Shown here piece after piece: positions 1 to 14,379 of a DNA stretch of 64,000 nucleotides. The notes beneath the pieces are model-generated. The model ran no database searches. It worked only from the letters and a program-made list of their open reading frames with translations, and was not told the DNA's origin. The number at the start of each line of letters is the position of its first letter. Position 1 is the first letter of the stretch. Made by a program: the position numbers and the translations under genes. The DNA comes from Asterias rubens (lineage: Eukaryota > Echinodermata > Asteroidea > Forcipulatida > Asteriidae), in NCBI RefSeq assembly GCF_902459465.1, contig NC_047066.1:4810377-4874376 (forward strand). The letters are read 5' to 3'.

Positions 1-198
1 CCCTCTGAAGTTATTTTCCACGAATTTGATTTCTAGACCTCAAGTTAAGAATTTGAGGTCTCGAAATCAACTATCTAAACGCACACAACTTCGTGTGACA
101 AGGGTATTTTTTCTTTCATTATTATCATTATTTCATTTTTATTTTATTATTATGAAGACTAGTCTTTGACAATTACGAATAGTGTTCACTGTCTTTAA
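1..198 (+). repeat. MITE family A copy (cut by window start)
   Basis: Family A is a ~370-420 bp element whose ends are inverted repeats of TTAAAGGCAGTGGACACTAT plus TGGTAATTAC. This copy keeps the palindromic core (GACCTC...GAGGTCTCGAAATC) and the right end. Confidence 0.85.
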
Positions 199-566
199 AG
201 GCACTAGACACGTTCGGTATTTGCCAAAGACCAGTATTCTCACTTGGTGTATCCCGATATAATGCATAGCATAACAAGTTGGTTGGACTGTATTGGTCAT
301 CGAAGTTGCAAGAGAATAATGAAAGAAAAAACACCCTTGTGTTGCACACATTTGTGTATTTTCAGATGCCTATATAGAAGGCTTCAGGTCCGAAGTGTTT
401 AACATTTGAGTGAGAATTTACCTCTTTCTCAAAGTTACTTCAGAGAAAGCCGTTTCTCACAATGTTTTATACTATTATATCACCAGCTCTCCGTTGCTCA
501 TTATCAAGACAGTTTTTGAGCTTACAATTATTTTGAGTAATTACCAATAGTGTCCAGTGCCTTTAA
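195..566 (-). repeat. MITE family A copy, core type 2
   Basis: Directly abuts the previous copy, sharing the TTTAA junction. Core is GGCTTCAGGTCCGAAG rather than the GAGACCTC type. Both ends present. Confidence 0.85.
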
Positions 567-792
567 AATATGACTGTGTTGCAAACGAGGAAACACCTTA
601 TAGCGACAATCGCCAGGGATTTAGTTTGGGTGGGCACTGGGTGGGCACTGGGCGGGCATGTGGTTGGGCTATACCCCCTTAAGCCCCCCTTGAATTCAGC
701 GGTGCGTGCGGCAAGAGAAATGCATCCGTCGGAACATTTTGTTTCAATAAAATCTGATGACCTCTTTCTTGCAATGCAGTTTATGTGAGTAA

Positions 793-1050
793 TTAAAGGC
801 ACTGGATACAAGTGGTAATTTCTCAAACTAATTGTCAGCATAACTTACTTGTTAGCGCTCAATTTAGAGATGTTGATAGTATAACACATTTTGAGAAATC
901 GGCACCCTCTAAGGTAACGTCGTTTTCGAGAAAGAATTATGTCTCACTAAAATATTTGAATTTGATTTCGAGACCTCAGAATTTGATTTTGGGGTCTCGA
1001 ACTCAAGCATCTGAAAGCACACAACTTCGTGTGACAAGGGTGTTCATGTC
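793..1050 (+). repeat. MITE family A copy, right end missing
   Basis: Starts TTAAAGGCACTGGATACAAG and keeps the GAGACCTC core; truncated after the ACAAGGGTGTT segment. Confidence 0.8.
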
Positions 1051-1161
1051 ATCATGAAAATGGACGTGCTGCCAGACGCTGTTGTTCAAAATGCACACAT
1101 TAAATTTCAGCTATAGCTGAATCTCGTTATTATAATAAACGAAACAAGTCAATACCCGTAA

Positions 1162-1550
1162 TATAGGTTTTCTCGGTCAATTTCGGAAAATGAGCAGCCA
1201 ATTTAACCACCAGCGTATTCTATTTGGCACGAAATTGAATGCTACTGAAAAGGGTCATTCGATTTCGTTTTAAGACTAGTCAAATGTACTTTTACGTTAT
1301 TCGAGTTAACAAAATAATCATTCAATTGAACAATTCATCAAAGCAGCATTCAAATTCACAGACGCTTCTTGAGGCGTGTGTGTCACGAAAAAGAATGACG
1401 TACGCTAAATTGAACAGAGCGCTAAATGAATTTGACTCGACTCAAAACGAAATTGAACGGCCGAATTCTGAATTTGAAACGCAGTAACAACTGGAGAGGC
1501 AAATCAGTTTTAATTCGAACGCATGGAAATGAAATTGACTGCTCATTGTT
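1162..1550 (+). repeat. MITE family D copy, right end missing
   Basis: Starts TATAGGTTTTCTCGGTCAAT. It is collinear with the full copy at 26548 and inverted to 50089; the final ~10-15 bp of terminal repeat are lost. Confidence 0.8.
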
Positions 1551-2026
1551 AAAATCTGTATGATTTATATTTAATAGATACACAAATAAATGCCGATGCG
1601 ATCAAGGCCTCCATGACCAGATAAAGATCAGCTAAATTAATATTGGCCAAACTTTGGAAAAATTTTTCGTATGAATAATTGTCACTGAGCTGCAATAATG
1701 TGTTTGGACTGCGATCCATACCTTAATTGCTGCTGTTGATAAACTGTTCATAGGCCTAATAATGAGGATGAACAAATATATATTGTTTTGCTGAAACAGT
1801 ACCATTGCACACGTAGTAAGCAAGCGGTAAACAGAAAGTAAACAGGAGAAACTGTGACAAAACAGATCGAACAAACGATGCGATCAGTGTTTTCTAAAGC
1901 ATGCAGATGGTATTTATGGAGTGGGCTGGTGAGAATTCTGTGAGATGCCCAACATGAAACACCTATGTTTATTTAATTACCAATAGTGCCCAGTGCCTTT
2001 ATGCAAACTCAGATCTTAAGTTGACA

Positions 2027-2322
2027 TTAAAGGCACGGACGTCACTATTGGTAATTACTCAAAATAATTATTAGCATAAAACCTTACTTGGTAACAAGCA
2101 ATGGAGAGCTGTTGATAGTATAAAACATTGTTAGAAATGGCTCCCTGTAAATTAAAACAAGTCAGTGGAAAGTAACTTCTTTCTCGAAAACTTCGTTACC
2201 TCAGAGGTAGCCGTTGCTCACGCTGTTTTATACTATCACCATCTCTCCATTGCTTGTTACCAAGAAAGTTTTTATGCTAATAATTATGTTGAGTAATTAC
2301 CAATAGTGTCCAGTGCTTTAAA
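2027..2322. repeat. Family A foldback derivative (two left ends)
   Basis: Both ends carry the same A-family left half (ATTACTCAAAATAATT and its complement, then TAGTATAAAACATTGT and its complement), so the element is one long inverted repeat without the normal right end. A solitary A terminus lies just upstream (about 1974-2000). Confidence 0.75.
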
Positions 2323-2519
2323 CGCTACAGTAATACTTGTCCCTAAATCCTTAATTTGTTGTTCTCGCTAAAATGGAAGTCAATTTGCACGAATAGGTTT
2401 AGGGGGCGAGCCACCACAATCGGCACACCTGTCAATTCTTGCGTCAATATTGGGAGCCGTAATGCAATATCGATTTCCTCGCTTTCAAAAAAGGTTATCC
2501 AACCACAATAAATAAGTCA

Positions 2520-3606
2520 ATGATTAAAGATTTTGAAGCGGAAAAAATGGTCATGGTTAGTGAAAACATAAATAATTTTGAGAGCTATTTTCAAATTTGC
2601 GAAAACATTTATAAAAGGACATGCAGATTTATGAATTTACCCTTTCATATAAAAATAATAATAAGCCGCACTCAGTGCTGTCAAAGTGCTGCTTTAAAAA
2701 AAACAAAAAAAACGCAAAACCAAAGTAATAATATTTTCAATGCACCGACGCAATTATTATCTGTAAAGGATTTGTTGAAAACATTACAAAATCAATTTCG
2801 TTTAACCATCGCGTCTATCTTTTTTTCAATACGCAGCTTGTGTTCCACGAATATAAATAAACAAACAAACAAACAGAAGAGTACTCACTTTTTCTTTATC
2901 AAGAGACGAAACGGTGATCCGAAGTTCCACAAGGTTATGTTGTGACACCACCAAAATAAAGCAAGTTATATAAAGACCGAACCGGCTGCAGTGATTGGCT
3001 CTTGGAACCTTCTCGAGTCAGCCTGGTCCAACCCTCGTCAAGATATCGCAACCACCGACCGTGATATGAAGCCATGGTACGGGGGGATAAACGATTGGCA
3101 ATCCCCCCTCGCCAGGTGGAGTCATTCTGAGGGCAGTGGAATCTCTAGGGAGGGAGATAGGAGTGAGAAATGTTATTTCATAATGTATACACAAGTCAGG
3201 TATCCCTGAAACGAACAGATGGAAAATTACTATATACAACACAGAAAATAACAAGACTCGACCAAATTTCTGAAGGACAACAATATAACCAATTTTGCTA
3301 CAGTATATCAAGACAAATTTACAATCTGTTGTTCTGTTTTTTGTTCAGGAGGAATAGTGTAACGAATTCAAATGCAACTTTTGGAAAGATGTACCGTTCA
3401 CCAGAGACACTCTGGAAAGACGGTACCCATCGATGTGCGATAAGCACCGTGGGACAGGGGGGGGGGGGGTGGGCATAGAGTATTTATCGTACATTGATGT
3501 TATGTGTGATAAAACCAAATTAGTATTCTTATCCCGATGCAAATGTTGTACCTATTAAACCGTTCACTTAATTTCAGGAAATGAATTGTATGAGAACATT
3601 ATAGTA
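2520..3606. other. Intergenic stretch without recognisable feature
   Basis: I see nothing supportable. An AT-rich 141-codon open frame (2520-2945) shows low-complexity Lys/Asn/Thr composition and no domain. A G run lies at 3459-3468. Confidence 0.5.
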
Positions 3607-3607
3607 T

Positions 3608-3982
3608 GGCAGTGGACACTATTGGTAATTACTTAAAATAATTGTTAGCATAAAACCTTTCTTGGTGACGAGTAATGGGGAGAGGTGATATCATAAAACA
3701 TTGTGAGAAACGGCTCCCTCTGACGTATAGTTTTCGAGAAAGAAGTAATTTTCCACGAATTTGATTTCGAGACCTTAAGTTCAGAATTTGAGGTCTCGAA
3801 ATCAATCATCTGAAAAGCACACAGCTTCGTGTGACCAAGGGTGTTTTTGCTTTCATTATTATCTCGCAACTTCGACGACCAATTGAGCTCAAACTTTCAC
3901 AGGTTTGTTATTTTGCGCATACGTTGAGATACACCAAGTGAGAAGACTGGTCTTTGCCAATTATCAAGTCCAGTGTCTTTAA
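3608..3982 (+). repeat. MITE family A copy, full length
   Basis: Both ends and the GAGACCT...AGGTCTCGAAATC core are present. Confidence 0.85.
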
Positions 3983-4326
3983 AACAGCGTTTGCACAGGA
4001 AATATGTTTGAATGTGTCAAACAACAACGTTTGGACAAAACATGAAATAGAGTTTTAGAAATTACTACAAACAGTAGCAACGACTTCCGAACCCACCCCA
4101 TATCTATTTTTTACCTCACTCAAATAATGTAGACTTAGAAGGACGACGACGACTCTGACATCTTAAAAAGAGACATTAAAGTTATATCTAGATCATTTGC
4201 TAATTGTTGCATCTCTTTAATAAAATAATAAATTAAAGAGAGCCGCATGCAAGCCTCAACGCGCTTTACAGCATAAACAATATGTAACTCATCTAACATT
4301 AGTCTATTATTTTCAATGTGAGACTT

Positions 4327-4450
4327 TGGGACGCTAGGTGGCAGCAGACTTACCAGGTAAATTGCCATTGTTTACGTAGTTCTGAGCATGCGCACATTTC
4401 CGAGAACAATGGATTTTTACCTGGTAAGTCTGCTGCCACCTAGCGTCCCA
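4327..4450. repeat. MITE family E with perfect 35-bp inverted ends
   Basis: The left end TGGGACGCTAGGTGGCAGCA (continuing GACTTACCAGGTAAA) at 4327-4361 is the exact reverse complement of 4416-4450. A degenerate copy is at 52503. Confidence 0.9.
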
Positions 4451-5570
4451 TCAGTCCCCTATTAGATATATTTAATGGGCAATAGAGTGATGTATTTTTT
4501 TTTTTTGCAATGGGGCGACACGTTGACTATAAATGTTATGCCACATTTTGTTTAAGTAAGGGGAATTTAGCGTCAAGACATTTCATTATATCTCATCGAC
4601 GTCCTCACTATTAACAGTGGGAGTTAAGTTAACACCAGTCTTAATTGAATTTTATTTCTGGTTTGCAGTAAATTGTTTTGCACATTGTATATGAACGCAA
4701 TCGGCCACACTAATCGGGACTGTTGGTTTATGGGACTGACTTATAAAAGTCCCAACATTTTTACAGCTTCTGTTTTCACAATTACACATCGAGCACGCAT
4801 CAAATTGATTTCATATGTCATCAGCTCATCAGTTTATTTATCTCTTGCACTCACAAACAGAAAGTTTTTCCCCCAAAAAAATTTCTACAATGTGTGAATA
4901 TTCACTTGGGACCACATGCGAGCACGTTTTTATCATTTCCATTTGAGCGCACAAACTCGTGTTTACACCTGTGCCTGAGTTGTTGTGAGGCAGGTGGGTA
5001 CGACCCAACGAAGCAAGTCCCCACTGTGAACTTTTCCTGACGTTTCTGCACTGATTATATCCAGTCATCTTGGGACTTTCAATCATATGTTTTTGAGTGG
5101 AGGGATCTTACGAAACGCGTACCAATATTCTGGCAGCTTGCCCAGTGTTGAGTCAGTACATTTTTTTTAGTCATCATCGGTAGGACTAGGAGAGATTTGG
5201 CGGAATTACTTTGTTACACACCGCGCTGGGGCCTGACTTCAACACGGGGCCCGGCCTCGCGGATCACGGCAGGCCCTTCCCTAGTGGCTGTTCTCTCTGG
5301 GGACCCGGAGTTTGTTACCTGGAAATCAGTCAAATCCAAAATATGGACGTGATAGTTGGCATGTTATGAAATTACGGATGTTTGATAGACAGTTGGGAGG
5401 ACGTGAAATTCTGATACGCGCGATGCTGAATCATGGCCCCGCCCCTTGGTGGATACGGGGGGGGGGGGTAAATGGCACGTTCTCCTACTTTTCCAAATAA
5501 ATAATAGTGTTATCAACAGCTCTAACCTTTTCAACATCGAGAATCCGTTTTGGTATTTCAATCAACATTT

Positions 5571-5906
5571 TAAATGTACTGGTAATTATCAAAGACATTG
5601 TCACTCCTCAGCATAATGCATAAAATAAAAAAACTGTGAACATTTGGACTCAAACGAATAATGTAAGTAGAAACACCCTTGTTGCACAAGTTGTGTGCTT
5701 CCATGCAGATGCCTTGAATTCGAGACCTTAGCTGAGGTCTCTTATTTAATTCAAATATTTGAGTGATACATTACTTCTTTCTCAAAAAACTATGTTACTT
5801 CGGAGGGAGCCGTTTCTCACACTGTTTTATACTAGTAACAGCTAGCCATTACCAAGTCATTTTTTATACTTACAATTATTTTGAGTAATGACCAATAGTG
5901 CCTTTA
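5571..5906 (-). repeat. MITE family A copy
   Basis: ACTGGTAATTATCAAAGACA at the left, TTTTGAGTAATGACCAATAG at the right, core GAATTCGAGACC. Confidence 0.8.
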
Positions 5907-6044
5907 AGATCAATCTTAGCTCTCTTGAAAGCGCAAAGATTCATCAGCATTTACTTCTTCGTAAGATTTGGCCCAGACCCACTGTGATATAAGCCTAGAT
6001 TAATTCCTGGTGCCCTGAATTTTCCCAAACTCACGTATTAACAG

Positions 6045-6383
6045 ATTGTCTAGTTGTGATAATGGAAATAAACAAACAAACAAACAAACAAACAAACAAA
6101 CAAACAAACAAACAAACAAACAAACAAACAAACAAACAAACAAACAAACAAACAAAACAAAAACAAAAAACGAATACAAAAACAAGTTCAGATTGAGTTG
6201 TCTTGACTAGCTAGCATAATAGAAATAAACAAACTAACAAAAAACGAACACATGTTCAGATTGAGTTGTTTTGATTATCTAGCATAATGGAAACAAATAA
6301 ATAAACAAGCAAACAAACAAACAAACAAACAAACAAACAAAAAACGAACACAAGTTCAGATTGAGTTGTCTTCATCAGATAGC
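6045..6383. repeat. Compound tandem repeat with (AAAC)n
   Basis: Three diverged units beginning TTCAGATTGAGTTGT and CTAGCATAATGGAAA, each followed by an (AAAC)n tract: about 21 units at 6070-6155, few in the second unit, about 8 at 6309-6340. The Phe/Val/Cys/Leu-rich open frames across it are translation artefacts. Confidence 0.85.
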
Positions 6384-6384
6384 A

Positions 6385-7265
6385 TTTGTTTCGACAAATC
6401 AAACCCCAACATTTCTCCGTTGATGATATGGTAAGCCAGGGGTGCTGTTGTTCCAACTTGGGCCATCCAGCAGCAAGTTGGCATTGATTGATCGTCACAG
6501 AATTAAGCGTGACCTTGTCATATTGCTAACAATTGCCCACATGTATTAATCAGTTTGGACGAAACAACGACAAATAAATTGCTTGTTTGCGTCAATTTCT
6601 AGTAGAGGGCATGTAGAGTTTGCCCGGTTAGTGCAAAGGGAGAACATTCTTCACTCAGCTGTGAGCGAGTGCATAGTTCTGGGGAGGAAACAATCATAAT
6701 TTACACTCCACATCGTGGTGGTGCGTGCTGGGCTCTCAACTTATTGGTGACGTCACGAACCAAAGTAGAAAAAGCTCGCAACGCTTTTTGACAAGATTCT
6801 TTGCTCGAGCTCGATAACAGCTGTTTGTTTATAACTTCTTGTTTTGAGTGGTAAACAAGTAAACTTCGGGTTATGTTTTATCGGTCTCTGTTGTTGTGCA
6901 CTTTATTTGGAAAGTTGCCAGCTAGAAAAAGCCCACTTAGAGGATTTGTGATGGAGCCACCGAACACGGGGCAATGTGATCATGTTTAGTGGGGGTAGTT
7001 ACAGGTGCCTTTTTACCCCCACCACCCGGCTCCGATTCTGGGTTGTGATGAGCCAAAAGTTCAATCGTTGTTAACAAGAGTTATGGTTTATAGTTATTGG
7101 TGCAAGATTGTGAGCTTTCTCGTATGGCTTTTGATGGGGAATTGATAACATACACAGTTTTAGTTAATGAACATGAATAAATAAGGGAATAAAAGGGTAG
7201 CTACTAGTTCTTTCACGGCCGTTTAAAACAGGCAGGGTCAAATTGCCGTGTGATAAAGGCCCGAG
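6385..7265. other. Intergenic stretch without recognisable feature
   Basis: No coding frame, RNA or clear repeat seen. Confidence 0.4.
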
Positions 7266-7271
7266 CCGAAG

Positions 7272-7390
7272 GGCCTTTACGTTACTTCAGAGGGAGCCGT
7301 TTCATCAACAACTCTCCATTGCTCGTTACCAAGTAAGTTGTTATGCTTACAATTATGTTGAGTAATTACCAATAGTGTCCACTGCCTTTA
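7272..7390 (-). repeat. MITE family A fragment (left half only)
   Basis: GTTACTTCAGAGGGAGCCGT through TAATTACCAATAGTGTCCAC; the other half is missing. Confidence 0.8.
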
Positions 7391-7665
7391 TTGACATCTC
7401 AACAAGCATTTGAATCAAATTCATTTGAATTATAGGATTTTGTTGATGATGAGAAGGTCCATCTATAGAGGATGGATGTTTTTCATAATGATTGAGGTGG
7501 AGTGATTCGCTTCCGTCTCTTATCGGGACTGTTACAGACCTGGGCGGATCAAGGCACACCCGGGCAGAGCCGAGCATCGGATGTACCTACAAATCACCAG
7601 AGAGTAAGACGTCTCCCTCAGTGAAGTTTAGATAAGCAGCAAGGTAATAGAGAACCTGAGCTAAG

Positions 7666-7790
7666 TTAAAGGTATTGGACACTATTGGTTAAGTCAAAGT
7701 TTCCACTTTGTTATTTTGTGCATATGTTGGGATACACCAATTGAGAAAACTGGTCTTTGACCGTTACCAAAATGTGTTCAGTGCCTTTAA
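7666..7790 (+). repeat. MITE family A internal-deletion derivative (125 bp)
   Basis: TTAAAGGTATTGGACACTAT at one end, GTTCAGTGCCTTTAA at the other, joined by only the right-hand subterminal sequence (TATGTTGGGATACACCAA). Confidence 0.8.
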
Positions 7791-8915
7791 AACCCACACT
7801 ACAGATCCATCTGACAAAATGGAAACATTTTTTAACCAAAGCAGGACACAATTTTGAGGTTATTGGGTGTAGTCTTTGCTTATCTCTTTAGACTGTGACG
7901 GGTTGGGTGGTAACATTTGCAGCTTGTGAAGCCTGGAATTAAGATTGAGAAGTAATTTGAAGCCTCGCATCAAAACAATATCCGAATTTATGTTCAGACA
8001 TGAAGTCAATGCCTAATTGAGCTATCTCCAGGGCCTGATGATTTTAATTGAATTTAAAACAAAACAAACTGATATTTTACTGTATAGGCAAGCCTAAATA
8101 AAGTTGGTTTTTTTTACATGAATTTTCCCCCAAAATCGATAACTTTTACAACTGAAACGTCAATTTTTTACTACTAAACAATTGGTCCAGTCTACCAGTT
8201 ATCTGTTTTGATTCCATAAGATTTAGGTTATTTTTTTGCTTATCTATTGATTCAGTTTTCTTGTAAAAATTACAAATAGTTGAAATAAAAGTTGTTTGAT
8301 GTGCTACTTATTGTAGTCCAAACAGTTTATAATATTCTAACAGTCTTTTGTGTATAATAAATAAGGTAATCTTTCAATATTTTGATGTATTGTTTGAGAT
8401 TCGTCAACAAACTACCTAAAGTTGAAACAAGAGTTTAAAAATGCATTCTTTTAAATTAAACTTGTCAAAACAGTCTATTCAGTCTATCATAGATACATGT
8501 CGTGTTTCATTGATTTTTTCCCATCCCATTTTGATCTATCGTTTAAGATTTATCCTAAAATTACCAAAAATAAAAGTTTCAAAAATGCAGTCACCAGTGG
8601 GCGATGAAAGGGTCACGTCACCCTCATGGTTCTTGGGAGGGGGTGATTCAGATTTCGGCAAGGGTCCAAGGCCTCGGAGGGGGCTCATGTTGTTTCCTGT
8701 CCTTATTTCAGCGTACCAAGCTGCAAGAGAGTGGGGCTCTACGGCACTTTTGGCATACAGCCCGGCTAATTAAACCTGATAGGCCGAGGGGGTTTTAAAC
8801 AAGCAACGGAACAAGTGTCTCTCAAAGCCTTTTTAACCACAAAGGGGGAAACGGATCTTGAAGACCACACAACGAATGACAAAAAAAACCACACAATTTC
8901 TTAAGAAGCTTCTTG
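7791..8915. other. Intergenic stretch without recognisable feature
   Basis: AT-rich. A 110-codon open frame (8441-8773) has no domain, signal peptide or splice context that I can support. Confidence 0.4.
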
Positions 8916-8917
8916 TA

Positions 8918-9292
8918 TTAAAGGCACTGAACACATTTGGTAATTGTCATTGTCAAAGACCTGTATTCCCACTTGGTGTATCCATTCATATATGCATAAA
9001 ATGTGAACATTTGGACTCGATTGGTCGTCAAATTTGCAAGAGAATAATGAAAGAAAAAAACACCCTTTTTGCATTACTTTGTGTGCTTTCAGATGCATAA
9101 CAAAAGACTTCATCAGCTGAAGTCTTATTACTTGAGTGAGAAATTACCACTTTCTAAAAAACTACGTTACTTCAGAGGCGGCCGTTTTTCACAATGCTTT
9201 ATACTATCAACAGCTCTCCATTGCTTTAAACAAAGAAAGTATGATGCTAACAATTATTTTGAGTAGTTACCAATAGTGTCCAGTGCCTTTAA
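8918..9292 (-). repeat. MITE family A copy, core type 2
   Basis: Both ends present; palindromic core AAGACTTCATCAGCTGAAGT. Confidence 0.85.
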
Positions 9293-11130
9293 GTGACACT
9301 AATGAAAGAGAATAGGAGATGTCCACAATTAAGTTTCTTGTTCACGTTTCGAGAAGAAAAAGAAACAAACCGCAAGAAAGTTAACTCAAAATCCGGCTTG
9401 CAAACCCTTACTCAGCCTTCAGAAAAATCCACGAGAAGCTCCCCTCAATACTTCTTAAGGTTATCTAAAGTTCAAGTCCAAGCCCAATTCCTGCTGACCT
9501 TTAGTTGACAGTGCCCTGGGGACGAGGGTAAAACATGCGGTGCAGTACTCGTTACGCCACCTTGGAGTGGTTTAGTGTGCATTATTCTTCCTTAACCGAT
9601 TGGAGTCCCACACTAAAACCCCCTAATTGAACCATTCCCTTCGACGATTAGGATATAAATCTTTCCACTCTATCACTGACTTGTTGATTTCTTGTTTTCC
9701 CCGTTTTTATGGGGACTTTTTGTATTGTTGATGGAGGGGATTTTTTAAGGGGTAATTGTTTTGTTTATTGGTGATGTATGGTTAGGAATGACTACCTTAT
9801 GTATTGGTCGTATGTTGGTTGAGGGAGCGATCTGAAGGGCGGGTTTGGGGCACAACCCTTTGCTACATACACGTAATGTTTAGCGGGAAAGTATTATACC
9901 GTTTGTAATTACTTCAAACATTGATGGCCATAAAAAGCTTACATGGTAAGTAAGAAACACTGTAGCTGTTGACAATGTACATTAGATTTAGACAAACTTC
10001 TAAGTTATGTGGTTTTAGGGAAAGTGATTCAACAACATTTCAATCTGAAAAAGGAAAGAAAACACGTTTCTGCATGAAACGTTTTTCAGACTGTGCTCTC
10101 CCTGCGTGGACATAATCGCTCCAGATTTTCGACGATAAAAACGATAAAGAGTGCGTTTCCAGACGTGTTGTGTTTGAGGAGATTTTTTTTTTTTTATTAT
10201 CAACAAACAAAAACTCTTAGTGGTAAAAAAAAATAAAAAATTGTGTTATGCAAGTGACATACCGGTGAACTAACCATGGCAGTTATGCTATAAACCTTTG
10301 ACATCAAAATTTGTTTTCAAAACAAGTGCTCATAGGGTAAGTGAGAAAACGAAATACAGTTTATGACTTGACGGACACTTCGATATTTAAAGTTGTTTTA
10401 TATCAATAGAAGTCAAGGGCAGATTTTGGAGACACAAATAACAAGTTATTATTTTGTAAATTTATTGCCACTTCGAATCGTCTTCACAGTCATTTTGTTG
10501 AAAGGGTCCAACTGAAAGACAACAAACCCTAGTACTTCTTCCACACTAAATACTTAGTGCATCAGGGTTGGTCTTCATTGAAACGTTGGCAGCAGAATTG
10601 GACCCTAACATTCATTGTTTAGTTTTTAAAGTAAAACAATTCGATATTTACTATTTGATTTTGCAGTGCCTCGATCACAAGCTTATAAATTTCTATGAAT
10701 CTATAAAATTACTTATTTTAAGAGGCTTAAGAAATGACTTGATTACTTTTACGAAAATCCAGAATGAATAATTTCTTGTTCGTTTCAGGATTAGATCAGT
10801 AACAACATTCATGCTTCCCTCAAGATTATAAATGCCATGATCGATTCCTGATATTTCAAATTCCCCTAGATTAAACAAATATAATGTCCCCTTCCCCTTA
10901 AAAAACTTCAGTCAATAAGGACAAGCAGAAACATAATTAAATTCGACATGAACATAACTTTTATTAACAACTTGTAAAACTAATTTAAATTTTTCTCAAA
11001 TCAACAAAAAGAAAATCATATAATCAAACTGGCTTAAACACTTAAATCTTTCTCTCAACTTAAACAAAATAAATTCATTCTTAATCATCATCCCTTTTTT
11101 TTGTCCCCCTTTTTTTTATTCTCTTGATTT
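9293..11130. other. Intergenic stretch without recognisable feature
   Basis: AT-rich; nothing supportable as a gene, RNA or repeat. Confidence 0.4.
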
Positions 11131-11187
11131 TTACTAGTCGTAAGCGGAGTTGAAGGTTCTAAAGTCGACTTTACTTTTCAGTTTAAA

Positions 11188-11645
11188 GGTACAATTGCAA
11201 ACACGAAATCTAGTCTGTATGTACAGTTGGCAGATATTTTTTTCAAAAAATCTCATTTTTAATTCAAGCAGTTTTCTTTTTTGATTAACCGTACGAATCA
11301 GCTGATTTAAATGTTGCACTAACACTCTTTCCTTTTTTGTACGCTATAATGTCATTATCTACCAGTCAATTGGGTCTCTTAATTTTTGGGAATCCTAATT
11401 TTTTGAGTCATTTTGTTGGAATCTAGTTCTTGCAAACACTAATTTTATTTTGTATGTACGGAGTGCAGTTACTTTTTCAAAAAAAGTTAATCACATTTCA
11501 ATTCAAATAGTTTTTTCTTTAATTAACAGTACAGCTCAGCTCATTAAAATGGTGTACTGGCACCCGTGTTTTTTTTTCTTTTCTTACATTACAGTGTCAT
11601 TATTGACCAGTCAACTTGAGTCTCTCAATTTTTGGAGTCTTAGTT
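11188..11645. repeat. Degenerate tandem duplication (~240 bp unit) downstream of H4
   Basis: Two collinear units share TGCAAACAC, TTTTTTCAAAAAA, AATTAACNGTAC, CATTATNNACCAGTCAA and GAGTCTCT/GGGTCTCT. GGAGTCT motifs continue to 11700. Confidence 0.65.
11444..11449 (-). promoter_or_regulatory. Candidate poly(A) signal of H4
   Basis: AATAAA on the minus strand, 313 nt past the H4 stop, inside a tandemly duplicated AT-rich tract. Position is plausible, but AT-rich sequence makes chance matches common. Confidence 0.35.
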
Positions 11646-11761
11646 TTTGAAGTCTTCTTATCTTTTGGAGTCTCTCAACTTTTGGAGTCTTCATTCTGTC
11701 GGTTATAAAGTTTTTCTTTGAATGTTTTTCTCGATCGTCCAGCGACCATCTCTCCTGATGA

Positions 11762-13550
<1,789 letters not shown>

Positions 13551-13710
13551 CTATGAAACGAAAGCACCCTGTGCGTCCAGACTGGAGTATTATTCAAACA
13601 GTGGGGGTTGTGAAAAGACGCTGCTGGGTTTAAGTACCTCTGATGCGGACGTGTTCTAGAGAAACATTTGGCGGTATTGAACAACATTACGGTCACCTGA
13701 TTTGCTTACT

Positions 13711-14235
13711 CGAGATTTGTGAACCGTTTTCCCTCCTTCGCCGTGGATTTTAGTGCGCCCCATTTTCCGTGCGATTTTATTGGATGAATTTTGGGGGGGG
13801 GGGGGTGGAGAGAGAATATTATCAAAATAACAGAATGACTAAGAAAAACAAGTAGTTTCAGTGAGGAACCCGTTTTAGATTTGTGAACCGTTTTCCCTCC
13901 TAAAATTTCGCCACTGATTTCAGGGCACACATTTGGCGCGTTTTTACTAGATGACCGTGTTGAGGATGGGGTAGGGGTGGAATATGGATTTTGAATAAAT
14001 AACCAAATTACTAAGAAAATGGTTTAAGTGAAGGGAAAAATACAATTTGTACGAGAATTAACCTGATTTAATACCCATTTTAGATTTGCGAGATAGTAAA
14101 ACTTCCACTGATTTCAGTGCACCTCATTTTTCGCGCGTTTTACTGGATGATTTGAACAGAGTATGGGATGGAGGAGGGGTTTAAATATAGAAAAATGACA
14201 ACGAAAATGGTTTCAGTGACGAGAAAGAAAGGTTT
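13711..14235. repeat. Three degenerate tandem units upstream of H4
   Basis: Each ~165-195 bp unit has AGATTTGTGAACCGTTTTCC (or AGATTTGCGAGA), then TGATTTCAGNGCNC, CATTTTNCGCG, TTTTACTGGATGA and a G-rich segment, then AACNAAAATGGTTTCAGTGA. They lie just upstream of the H4 5' region (minus-strand gene). Confidence 0.7.
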
Positions 14236-14379
14236 CATTTAGAGGAAACAGACGTTCAATTATTTTCTGCTCACTCAGTTGTAGACTAGACTGGGACTAG
14301 ACCAGAGTTCGAAGGGGGAACAACAAGGCTGGGGCAGAATTTACCTTTTCAAAGAATGGACGGATAATTAAATTTCCAG

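Noticed and set aside
2520-2945. 141-codon open frame on the plus strand
   Set aside because: AT-rich, low-complexity Lys/Asn/Thr composition, no domain, no splice or promoter context.
6000-6185. Phe/Val/Cys/Leu repeat protein
   Set aside because: Translation of the (AAAC)n microsatellite.
8441-8773. 110-codon plus-strand frame
   Set aside because: No domain or conserved pattern; length is within chance for this region.
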